DNA of 7,490 nucleotides from JAWPMT01 sp964653795 (lineage in GTDB: Bacteria; Bacteroidota; Bacteroidia; Cytophagales; Cyclobacteriaceae). A program made the translations under genes and the position numbers. Location: assembly GCA_964653795.1 (NCBI GenBank), contig CAZZHO010000208.1, positions 1-7,490 of the forward strand, given 5' to 3'. The notes below the pieces were generated by a model. The model worked only from the letters and a program-made list of their open reading frames with translations, was not told the DNA's origin and searched no databases. Of the stretch, positions 1 to 6,163 are shown piece by piece. Numbering within the stretch: position 1 is the first letter of the stretch; every line of letters starts with the position of its first letter.

Positions 1-1
1 T

Positions 2-2092
2 TTAAAGACCGGCAACATTTCGGAAATGAGCAAAATCCTCTATGTGGAATTGCTTAATGAAGACGGACAATCCATACACAGGGAAAAACTCCATCTGAAA
101 GAAGGTCGTACTGCTGGCAAGTTCTTTATTCCCTCCGTATTGCCGACAAGTACTTACCGATTGGTTGCTTATACCAGATGGATGAAGAATTTTGAGGAGT
201 ATGAGACAGTTTCATTCACTGTCATCAATCCTTATGAGGAGTATGAACCCGGTGCCATCAATCACCAGGCGGATTATCCGAAATTCTACTTTGAAGGGGG
301 TAACCTCGTCTCAGGAAATAGCAACCTGGTAGTGGTGGATTTAGGGGTGAAAAGTGATGGCTCTAAAAGAAAGGCGAGGGTGACTTCCCAACTTGACGAA
401 AAGGTTGCAGAATGCGTTTTTGATGATCAAGGTTTGGGAACATTTTATCTCACTCCTAAGCCTGGCGAAAAGTATCAGTTGATTTTAGATATTGGAGGCG
501 AATTTGAATTTCACCAAATACCAGAGGCTTGCGATGATTGCCAATCGCTGAAGGTGACAGTAGATGGCGATGAAGTGACAATAGCCGTAAGTGGGAACAG
601 TATTGTCCCCTCCAAAATCGAGATTCATAGAAAAACCGGTATCGTAAAATCTGAACTTTGGAAGGGACGAGAGTTGACCCTTAATAACTTAACTGCGGGA
701 TCTTATCAGGCCCAGTTCCTTATCGGGGATGAAGTAGTTAGCCGTCGCATCTTCAATATTGGCTTTGAAGCGCATCCAGTGCCTGAAAATATGCTGTCGT
801 TTGGGCGAAGACAGAAAGTAGCTATTCCTCTAAATCTTCCAGAAGGCACCATCTATTCAGTAAGCGTGAATCGTAAGTTTTCTGAAATGAGACCTTTTGG
901 GTTCTCTGATGGACAAATGCTGGACGGAATTGCCAATGAAGCTGAGGTGTTTGACCAAGCTCTTTTAACCCAACTTGACTTGAATACCCTTCTGCTGAAA
1001 ACAACCTGGGGCAGAGAAAATTATAATTCCAACACCGTTTCATTTCTACCTGAATACCGATTTGACTTAGTTCAGGGGGTGCTTTTGAATAGAGACAATA
1101 GGCCCATAACCGGAGCTGATGTATTGCTAAGTACAACCGGAGGCAGGCCCCAATTGAGGTCATCAATAACGGACTCGTCGGGAAACTTCGTAATGGAATT
1201 TGTGAGTGGCGAATCGGATCACCTGGCTTCTATTGAGGTAATGATGAAGGATACGATGGTAAGCCAAGATCCTGTTGACCTGGATGCTTTTGGAGATATG
1301 ACTTTGCTGACATCAGAACAGGACTGGCAAATTTTCGTGGAGAACGAATACTACGATACTTATCCAGAACAAGAGCGCAAGGCAATGGTGTTGGATTCTG
1401 CCAGGGTAATGCAAGTGGTACAAAGGGGGATATGGAATCAAATCGAGAATGCTTACTTTCTGGGCGAACCTGCCGATTCTCTTGCACTTTACCCATTGCC
1501 GGTAGAAGATGTCATATCCTATAAATTGGATGATTATACTCGATTTGCGAGCATGCGGGATACATTCATTGAATACATACCAGAAGTGGGTGTCAGCCGA
1601 AATGAGTCCAATTTCTCCTTGAATATGCGAACGGATGATGCAGATATTTTTAAGGGGTTTAAATCAGAGCCTATTTTGTTACTGGATGGTATACTGATAT
1701 CGTCAAAAACCATTTTTGAAGTATCACCCTATTTAATCGAGCAAGTTGATATTCTGCCTCGGAGATACATTTTTGGAGATGAAGTCTATGAGGGATTGAT
1801 TGCCCTCAACACGTATAAGCGAGATCACTGGAAGAATAAGGATGTATCCAATGCCCTGAAAGTGAAGGGCATCATGCATGAGAAGACCAACCTTCATAGC
1901 ACAGCGCCAGTGGACAGCCGATTGCCTGATTATCGAGAAGTCCTCTTTTGGAACCCACATGTTGTAGCAGGCGAATCCACCCTGCTGGAATTCTATAGTT
2001 CAGATGTCCAGGGGCTATTTGAAGTTCAGGTGGAGGGCGTGACAACTTCAGGTAAGGCCATCAGCTTGAGGAAACAGTTTGCTGTTGATTAA
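2..2092 (+). CDS. Envelope protein with MG2-like, carboxypeptidase-regulatory-like and TonB-plug-like segments (5' truncated)
   Basis: The frame is open to the left edge, with eight sense codons (LKTGNISE) before the first Met at 26. Residues after that Met (KILYVELLNEDGQ, then PTSTYRLVAYTRWMKNF) sit in the middle of a macroglobulin (MG2)-like beta domain, so the real start and any signal peptide lie upstream; 696 residues are visible. Numbering from the Met at 26, a second beta-sandwich resembling the carboxypeptidase-regulatory-like domain begins near residue 346 (FDLVQGVLLNRDNRPITGAD). A segment near 541-600 (EPILLLDGI, then IEQVDILPR) resembles a TonB-dependent-receptor plug. The end (residues about 640-688) is another beta-rich module. 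No beta-barrel follows, so this is not a complete receptor. Similar proteins in Bacteroidota are exported and of unknown function. G+C is clearly higher than in the genes to its right, and it is convergent with them. The domain reading is from family resemblance; the substrate is unknown. Confidence 0.82.
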   Translation, partial: LKTGNISEMSKILYVELLNEDGQSIHREKLHLKEGRTAGKFFIPSVLPTSTYRLVAYTRWMKNFEEYETVSFTVINPYEEYEPGAINHQADYPKFYFEGGNLVSGNSNLVVVDLGVKSDGSKRKARVTSQLDEKVAECVFDDQGLGTFYLTPKPGEKYQLILDIGGEFEFHQIPEACDDCQSLKVTVDGDEVTIAVSGNSIVPSKIEIHRKTGIVKSELWKGRELTLNNLTAGSYQAQFLIGDEVVSRRIFNIGFEAHPVPENMLSFGRRQKVAIPLNLPEGTIYSVSVNRKFSEMRPFGFSDGQMLDGIANEAEVFDQALLTQLDLNTLLLKTTWGRENYNSNTVSFLPEYRFDLVQGVLLNRDNRPITGADVLLSTTGGRPQLRSSITDSSGNFVMEFVSGESDHLASIEVMMKDTMVSQDPVDLDAFGDMTLLTSEQDWQIFVENEYYDTYPEQERKAMVLDSARVMQVVQRGIWNQIENAYFLGEPADSLALYPLPVEDVISYKLDDYTRFASMRDTFIEYIPEVGVSRNESNFSLNMRTDDADIFKGFKSEPILLLDGILISSKTIFEVSPYLIEQVDILPRRYIFGDEVYEGLIALNTYKRDHWKNKDVSNALKVKGIMHEKTNLHSTAPVDSRLPDYREVLFWNPHVVAGESTLLEFYSSDVQGLFEVQVEGVTTSGKAISLRKQFAVD

Positions 2093-2145
2093 GAAACCTG
2101 GGTGAAGAATCAGGTATCAAATTGCTTGATCAAAGCATTGATCAT

Positions 2146-2210
2146 GGCTGAAAGTAACCAGGATTCTGGAGGTGCCGTAAGCAGATTAAATACTTATTGG
2201 TGATTACACC
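2146..2210 (-). repeat. attC-like element 1, downstream of the tandem-domain gene
   Basis: This element holds a 24-nt block (2180-2203) that matches 2824-2847 at 23 of 24 positions. On the plus strand it starts with CATGGCTGAA, which parallels CATGGCTAAC at 2785. It ends near ACACC, followed by an AAGGGYTGAA motif shared with the element at 2787-2855. A small CCAG-gatt-CTGG hairpin lies at 2158-2169. Its outer box (minus strand TTCAGCC) is degenerate compared with GTTAGCC. Just outside, at 2126-2144, two TTGATCA copies can form a 6-bp hairpin. The remainder of the 2093-2246 gap holds no convincing gene or terminator. Confidence 0.4.
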
Positions 2211-2246
2211 ATAAAGGGCTGAAATCCCATTTATTTATAGCATTTG

Positions 2247-2756
2247 TTAGTCATTGTTTTTCATCAAGGCTATCAACTTTTTCGAGTCATAATTTTCAAA
2301 GGCTTTCCCTTTTATCCACAGGTTGTAATCAGCAATTGAACTTAGAGTCTGTCCAGTTTCTTCAATCAAAACTGGCTCAGATATTATCAAATTTTGGAAT
2401 ATTCTAATTAGCGCTGATTCTGCTGACTTGACTGATGCAGCTACGTTATAATGAATCGAATTTTCAATCTTCTCGATTTCATTTTTACTAACTGTAAAAA
2501 CTGATTTAGTTATTCTTCTTACTAAAGTGTCGGTGTTAAGGAAGCTCAAATACTCCTTATCTTTTTTCCAATTTTTATAATCTTCAATACTCCAGAGTTC
2601 TACATTATCGTCTTCAATAGTTACAATTCCACCTTCAATTAGAATCTTGAGAAGATCCATTATCATAGATTCAGCATGACTAAATGTTGAAGAAGAATTG
2701 TAACTGATAGCATCTTCAACTTCCCTCAAAAACTCTGGCTTGACATTTAGATGCAT
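2247..2756 (-). CDS. Protein of two tandem copies of an unknown ~75-residue domain
   Basis: I do not recognise this 169-residue protein. It is an internal duplication: residues about 8-83 align with about 92-166 at a constant offset of 84 without gaps over most of the length. Conserved pairs include E14/E98, I17/I101, Y19-N20/Y103-N104, A28-E29-S30/A112-E113-S114, L39-I40/L123-I124, E48/E132, I57/I141, D59-Y60/D143-Y144 and W63/W147. Each copy looks like two helices, a short beta hairpin (IVTIEDDNVELWS; PVLIEETGQTLSS) and an aromatic helix (DYxxW). There is no signal peptide, membrane segment or cysteine, so a soluble cytosolic protein is likely, possibly a binding or immunity protein. The Met at 2756 follows AAAAAAGTGAGTTT and lies 30 nt after the GTTAGCC box of the upstream element, which supports this start. 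The A+T content is very high. Confidence 0.75.
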   Translation of the reverse strand: MHLNVKPEFLREVEDAISYNSSSTFSHAESMIMDLLKILIEGGIVTIEDDNVELWSIEDYKNWKKDKEYLSFLNTDTLVRRITKSVFTVSKNEIEKIENSIHYNVAASVKSAESALIRIFQNLIISEPVLIEETGQTLSSIADYNLWIKGKAFENYDSKKLIALMKNND

Positions 2757-2786
2757 AAACTCACTTTTTTAATGTGTGACTGTCAT

Positions 2787-2855
2787 GGCTAACAACTGGC
2801 AAAACACCATTACCACTAAAATTAGCAGATTAAATACTTGTTGGTGACGACAGCC
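2787..2855 (-). repeat. attC-like element 2, between the exported-protein and tandem-domain genes
   Basis: This 69-bp imperfect palindrome has the outer boxes GGCTAAC (2787-2793) and GACAGCC (2849-2855), which are complementary at 5 of 7 positions. Positions 2788-2825 match 6164-6201 at 34 of 38 positions, including AAACACCATTAC and CTAAAATTAG. Positions 2824-2847 match the element at 2146-2210 at 23 of 24. It is therefore a mosaic of the other two elements. A short ACAAGGGTTGAA motif follows at 2856-2867 and recurs at 3661-3673. The rest of the 2757-2910 gap holds no gene. Confidence 0.5.
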
Positions 2856-2910
2856 ACAAGGGTTGAAAATGGCGATAACAACGGATTGATTCACTCCCTC
2901 CATCCTAAGT

Positions 2911-3429
2911 TTAGCAAGGACACCAAAATTCGATAGAAGATATTATTTCCTTGTTAAAAGTGATTTGGATTTCGCAATCACAACCATCACATGGTAGTAA
3001 TCGAAATACTTTTCCAGAGCTATTAATCCACTGTTTGTAAGCTATGGGAAAGACTTTCTGGAGGTCTTGAATAGTAGATTGCGCGTTTAGAATAATTTGG
3101 TCCGAATTCATATCAAAATTTTCATCCATAAGAGAAAAGGAAATTGATTCAAAACTGACTTTATCGTTTACCAGCAAAACCTCGAAACCTGGATACTTCA
3201 CTAGTTCAGTCGTCTCAACCCCTTCTTGATCTTTAGAGTATGCTCCACATTCATATTCTGGATCATAACGTTCTAAAGGTTCACCAAAAGCAGAGATTAA
3301 ATCAGCTGCACTAGACTGGTATGTTATCCCGTTTATGGATATTGACTTGTATTCTAGAACTTCCTGAGCAGACGAAAAAAGTGATGTTATCAGTAATCCA
3401 GTAATAAGAAGAGCTTGCTTCATCTTCAT
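2911..3429 (-). CDS. Exported cysteine-rich protein of unknown function
   Basis: This 172-residue protein starts with a clear Sec signal peptide: charged MKMK, a hydrophobic core (ALLITGLLITSLF) and probable cleavage after SSA (residues 19-21) before QE. The mature part is about 150 residues and has six cysteines: C61, a CxxCxC cluster at 147-152, and C170/C172 in the extreme C-terminal WCPC. An even cysteine number in an exported protein fits disulfides, and the clusters could also bind metal; neither is shown. No lipobox follows the core, so a soluble periplasmic or secreted protein is likely. The segment around residues 42-52 (ADLISAFGEPLE) resembles the loop-helix 'GxP' motif of SmpA/OmlA- or BLIP-like folds, a weak resemblance only. 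A second Met is at residue 3. The start overlaps by ATGA a remnant reading frame at 3426-3608. The gene is AT-rich and in line with the neighbouring minus-strand genes. Confidence 0.75.
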   Translation of the reverse strand: MKMKQALLITGLLITSLFSSAQEVLEYKSISINGITYQSSAADLISAFGEPLERYDPEYECGAYSKDQEGVETTELVKYPGFEVLLVNDKVSFESISFSLMDENFDMNSDQIILNAQSTIQDLQKVFPIAYKQWINSSGKVFRLLPCDGCDCEIQITFNKEIISSIEFWCPC

Positions 3430-3608
3430 ACAATAGTCTCAACACTCACGAATATCCAGAAGTTGGAAATAGGTATCTCTGACCTATTATCCTTACTAAA
3501 GTATCGGATCACACCAGCCTTTGCAAATGGCTCCGACAGGATATAGATGATAGTACTGCTCTGTATGGTTCTATTTCCCTCCGAGCATTTTATAGCCCAC
3601 GTATCCGA
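3426..3608 (-). pseudogene. Start-less 60-codon reading frame, probable gene remnant
   Basis: After an in-frame stop at 3609-3611, the minus strand stays open for 60 codons and ends in a TGA that overlaps the ATG of the exported-protein gene (ATGA). There is no ATG, GTG or TTG near its beginning. The central peptide STIIYILSEPFAKAGVIRYF resembles TIIHELTELFANDSGVDTF, encoded downstream of the patatin-FGE gene at about 4363-4432. That resemblance suggests two decayed copies of one coding end. It may equally be non-coding DNA that is conserved for another reason. Confidence 0.3.
3498..3551. repeat. Diverged direct repeat, copy A
   Basis: Copy A shares AAAGTATCG (3498-3506), TTTGCAAAT (3520-3528) and GATGAT (3546-3551) with copy B at 4376-4428. 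The two align over their whole length with one single-base gap. In copy A the TTTGCAAAT block begins 91 nt upstream of the start codon of the exported-protein gene. Confidence 0.5.
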
Positions 3609-3672
3609 TTAAGAAAAAGGAAAGAAGGTTGTGGGTATAGGTGAAGATGCTGACAACACCAACAAGGGTTGA
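3571..3672 (-). pseudogene. Fragment of a membrane-protein C-terminus (remnant)
   Basis: Directly downstream of the TIR gene, a minus-strand frame encodes a hydrophobic peptide (SIFTYTHNLLSFFLIGYVGY) followed by KMLGGK and a TAG stop at 3571-3573. This looks like one transmembrane helix with a positively charged tail, as at the end of a small membrane protein. It is open only back to a stop at about 3682 and has no plausible start codon. Coding character is inferred only from the hydrophobic pattern; chance is possible over 30-odd codons. It begins directly after the attC-like remnant, as a decayed cassette gene would. Confidence 0.28.
3649..3672 (-). repeat. attC-like remnant downstream of the TIR gene
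   Basis: The plus strand here reads GCTGACAACACC and then CAACAAGGGTTGAA. The first part resembles the GCTAACAACTG arm of the elements at 2788 and 6164, and the second matches the ACAAGGGTTGAA motif beside element 2. The middle of a full element is missing, so this would be an internally deleted copy. It starts right after the TIR stop codon. Confidence 0.3.
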
Positions 3673-3673
3673 A

Positions 3674-4309
3674 TTACGTGTTTACTTTCGTAAACCAATC
3701 AAAAGACCAATAAAATTCGCCACCAACTTCTTCTATATGCGCATATCCCTCTTCATTATCTACATAGATAACTTTAGCAATTATCCCACAATATTCATCC
3801 ATATGAACATCCCATCCCAGCTCATTTCTGGTATGAGTCTGAGGGGTTGAAATAATTTGTACATTATCACCTTTCTCAATTGCTTCTGGCTTCTTTTTCT
3901 CTACTGTAATCTTCTTTTCAATTCTCAGAGTAGATTTCCCTTCAACTCTTTTCTCAAGTTCCTTATAATACTTTTCAATTTCATTTATATCGCGGGCTAA
4001 GTATTTTGAGATTGGCGCTGGAATTTCATTAGGACCAAGATAAAGTAAGGTAATAATCACTTTTTTCTTAAGCGCAAGGGCACCTCCTAATTCAATTAGG
4101 ACCCAATGACTTTTAATTGAATCTGGGCTCAGAAGCAGTAAAAAATCATCACATTCAGTCAGATGCTTGTTGATTTCAGAGTCGATAGACTCCCCTGTTT
4201 TAATATCTTTTTCATCCAAAAAAGTCTCACAATCAATTCTATTGAGATCTTCTGATAGTTTTCTAGCTATCCATTTATCACGGGATGAATGACTAATGAA
4301 AATTTTCAT
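3674..4309 (-). CDS. TIR-domain protein with a C-terminal small beta-domain
   Basis: Residues 1 to about 100 form a bacterial TIR domain. Box 1 is KIFISHSSRD (2-11), then FLDEKDIKTGESI (30-42), LLLLSPDSIKSHW (57-69) and IELGGAL. Glu73 in WVLIELG is in the position of the catalytic glutamate of NAD-cleaving TIR domains, so NAD+ hydrolysis or cyclisation is plausible but inferred. A charged helical linker (about 108-145, rich in K and E) connects to a small domain at about 146-211 with GDNVQIISTP, GWDVHMDEYCG and FYWSFDWF, which looks like an SH3- or KOW-like barrel and may be the sensing or partner-binding part. There is no signal peptide; cytosolic. TIR effectors of defence systems usually need a sensor, and none other than this C-domain is obvious. 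The start is supported by box 1 directly after Met and an A-rich leader. It lies downstream of the patatin-FGE gene with a 124-nt gap, so co-transcription is possible. Confidence 0.88.
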   Translation of the reverse strand: MKIFISHSSRDKWIARKLSEDLNRIDCETFLDEKDIKTGESIDSEINKHLTECDDFLLLLSPDSIKSHWVLIELGGALALKKKVIITLLYLGPNEIPAPISKYLARDINEIEKYYKELEKRVEGKSTLRIEKKITVEKKKPEAIEKGDNVQIISTPQTHTRNELGWDVHMDEYCGIIAKVIYVDNEEGYAHIEEVGGEFYWSFDWFTKVNT

Positions 4310-4375
4310 TTGATCAAGTTTTTTAAGCCTAATGACCCTCTGTCATCCGCAAGCAGGGCTTTTCAAATTTCTATA

Positions 4376-4428
4376 AAAGTATCGACCCCACTATCATTTG
4401 CAAATAGCTCAGTTAGCTCATGGATGAT
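4376..4428. repeat. Diverged direct repeat, copy B (with possible coding remnant 4363-4432, minus strand)
   Basis: This is the partner of copy A at 3498-3551. Here TTTGCAAAT is at 4397-4405 and begins 88 nt upstream of the TIR start codon, close to the 91 nt seen for copy A. On the minus strand it reads as TIIHELTELFANDSGVDTF and then FIEI and a stop at 4363-4365, similar to the peptide encoded over copy A. A GCTAAC box on the minus strand (4412-4417) and an ATTAGGC at 4327-4333 could be the ends of a degenerate attC-like site, but I could not fold a convincing stem. Confidence 0.45.
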
Positions 4429-4433
4429 TGTGT

Positions 4434-6146
4434 TTATTCGCTACTAAAATCGTGTGCTAACCTAAGTCCAAGATCATTGTCACGTTCTGACGCTTTCCAA
4501 TAATTGCGTTCCGCAATCCTACAATCAGTTGAGGCATTATTCCAGCTGCCTCCTCTGAGCGCATACTCTCTGCTAAATTCCGATTCGTTTTCTTGATTAC
4601 CAATAGCTCTTGGATCATATGAACTATAATATAAGGTACTCGACCATTCCCAAACGTTCCCATTTAGATCATAGATTCCGAGTTCGTTTGGTTTCCTACT
4701 ACCTACTGGTTGAGTTTTGCTAGAAGAGTTATTACTATACCAAGCTACAATGTCTAGACTGTTGCCCCCCGAATAAAGAAAGCCTTCACTTTTATTTCCT
4801 CCCCTCGCAGCAAATTCCCACTCTTCTTCAGTTGGTAGTCGATAGTTCATCGAGGTTCTTTCATTTAGCCTTCCAATAAATTCTTGTGCTTGCAGCCAAG
4901 AAACATTTTCTACTGGGCAGTTCTGACAGTTTTGAAAAGCAGATGGATTGTTTCCCATTACAGCCTCCCATTGAGCCTGTGTTACTTCAAACTTTGCAAG
5001 TTGAAAAGTTTTTACGTTCACTTCATGGATTGGCATTTCGTCTGCCTTATCGTTACTTCCCATTTGAAATTTACCGCCATCAATTATTACCATGTCGTAA
5101 TTAAATGGATCAGAAGAAACCTCGACAGGTTCAGCAAACATCTTGTAATAAAGATCTGTCTTGTAAGCCCAAATAGATGCTGAAATTAGTATTAAAAGCG
5201 TTGTTACTAAAGTGTTATTTCTTCTTCGTTTCTTTGATTTCCTTTTGGAAATTGAATCCCGAAGATCGTTTAATTCTTTTTCCCTATTGGAGAAATCAGA
5301 TGGTAATTCAATTTGTGAATTGTTACTCAAGAATTTCAATGCAGCAACACGACCACTTTCAATGAGAAACTCCTTTTCTTCTTTTGTTAATTTGAAATCA
5401 GTTGTTGAAATGGGTCTAGGATCAATAATTACTGTTTGTTCTCTGTAATTTCTTAATGCTTCTAAATCGACACTTTCCGTCCATATTTCGATTAGTTCTT
5501 TGATAATACTATTTCTCTTCTGATAACCCTCAAAAGTTTCAGGCCCGAGGTATAGACCAATAAAGTTTGTCTCCGGTTTGCTTTCAAGAACTAGTTTAAC
5601 GGGGTAATTATTTTGCACTCCTCCATCAAATACATTTAGTCCTTCCTTTTTCTGCGGAGTAAATATTATTGGTATAGCCATACTACATCGTGCGGCATAG
5701 GCAGCACGATTTTCAGAGCTATTTGGATCATCGGAATCGAATACTATAGTTTTCTGACCTTTCCCACTAGCGTACACAGTTGTTTTAAATGGTAAATCTT
5801 TAAGTTTTACGTGTACGGGATAGTCAAGCTTTTTTGCCAATAATTCATCCAGCCAGACAGTGAATGTATTAGCTTCATATAGTCCTGATTTTGAAAATAA
5901 ATTCCAAATACGTTTTAGAAAACTCGCATCCTTAAAATCGTTAAAATCTTTATCGATTAATATTTCCTTGAGTTCCTTCGTACTGTGACCACAACCAAGT
6001 AGTATCGCAGATATGGCTCCAGCAGAAGTTCCTGCATACCAATCAAAGGTGTAATGATCTTCAAGAATTTCTAAAGCACCTAAATAGGCAAGGCCTTTGA
6101 TACCTCCACCTTTCATAATTAGTGCGTATTTTTCATTCTTGCTCAT
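4434..6146 (-). CDS. Membrane-tethered patatin-like lipase fused to an FGE-sulfatase-like domain
   Basis: Residues 7 to about 205 form a patatin-like phospholipase domain. The oxyanion loop is GGGIKG (13-18), the nucleophile motif is GTSAGA with Ser41, and the second catalytic residue is Asp174 in DGGVQNNYP. The dyad is intact, so cleavage of membrane phospholipid acyl chains is expected. After a helical region comes a strongly basic patch (SKRKSKKRRR, 300-309), a single hydrophobic helix (about 312-328) and, at about 350-567, an FGE-sulfatase (SUMF1-like, C-type-lectin-related) domain: GGKFQMGS (357-364), CPVENVSW (410-417), YRLPTEEEWEFAARGG (435-450), GNVWEW (496-501), RGGSW (531-535) and GLRLA (560-564). 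The basic patch before the helix predicts lipase in the cytosol and FGE domain in the periplasm. The Cys pair of true formylglycine-generating enzymes is incomplete: only C542 remains near RGGSW. A recognition role is therefore more likely than catalysis. The start lies 17 nt after the GTTAGC box of element 6164-6234. Confidence 0.9.
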   Translation of the reverse strand: MSKNEKYALIMKGGGIKGLAYLGALEILEDHYTFDWYAGTSAGAISAILLGCGHSTKELKEILIDKDFNDFKDASFLKRIWNLFSKSGLYEANTFTVWLDELLAKKLDYPVHVKLKDLPFKTTVYASGKGQKTIVFDSDDPNSSENRAAYAARCSMAIPIIFTPQKKEGLNVFDGGVQNNYPVKLVLESKPETNFIGLYLGPETFEGYQKRNSIIKELIEIWTESVDLEALRNYREQTVIIDPRPISTTDFKLTKEEKEFLIESGRVAALKFLSNNSQIELPSDFSNREKELNDLRDSISKRKSKKRRRNNTLVTTLLILISASIWAYKTDLYYKMFAEPVEVSSDPFNYDMVIIDGGKFQMGSNDKADEMPIHEVNVKTFQLAKFEVTQAQWEAVMGNNPSAFQNCQNCPVENVSWLQAQEFIGRLNERTSMNYRLPTEEEWEFAARGGNKSEGFLYSGGNSLDIVAWYSNNSSSKTQPVGSRKPNELGIYDLNGNVWEWSSTLYYSSYDPRAIGNQENESEFSREYALRGGSWNNASTDCRIAERNYWKASERDNDLGLRLAHDFSSE

Positions 6147-6163
6147 GGTCTATTTATATTGAA

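Noticed and set aside
2096..2115. ACCTG/CAGGT hairpin as terminator of the plus-strand envelope gene
   Set aside because: The stem is only 5 bp with a 10-nt loop and no T-tract follows.
2146..2855. CRISPR array or insertion sequence from the recurring intergenic repeats
   Set aside because: Repeats are hundreds of bases apart with genes between them, not regularly spaced, and no transposase or cas gene is present.
3641..3850. Plus-strand 69-codon frame
   Set aside because: It runs antisense to the TIR gene's C-terminal domain and the intergenic remnant; no supporting motif or leader.
4327..4417. Possible fourth attC-like site between the patatin-FGE and TIR genes
   Set aside because: A minus-strand GCTAAC (4412-4417) and ATTAGGC (4327-4333) are present, but the boxes pair poorly and I found no convincing inner stem.
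4434..5100. FGE/C-type-lectin-like C-terminus as a diversity-generating-retroelement target
   Set aside because: Such targets share this fold, but no reverse transcriptase, template repeat or run of adenine-linked variable codons is visible in the window.
4884..5183. Plus-strand open frames opposite the FGE domain (also 5177-5448)
   Set aside because: They lie antisense to a gene with strong domain motifs and show no family resemblance of their own.
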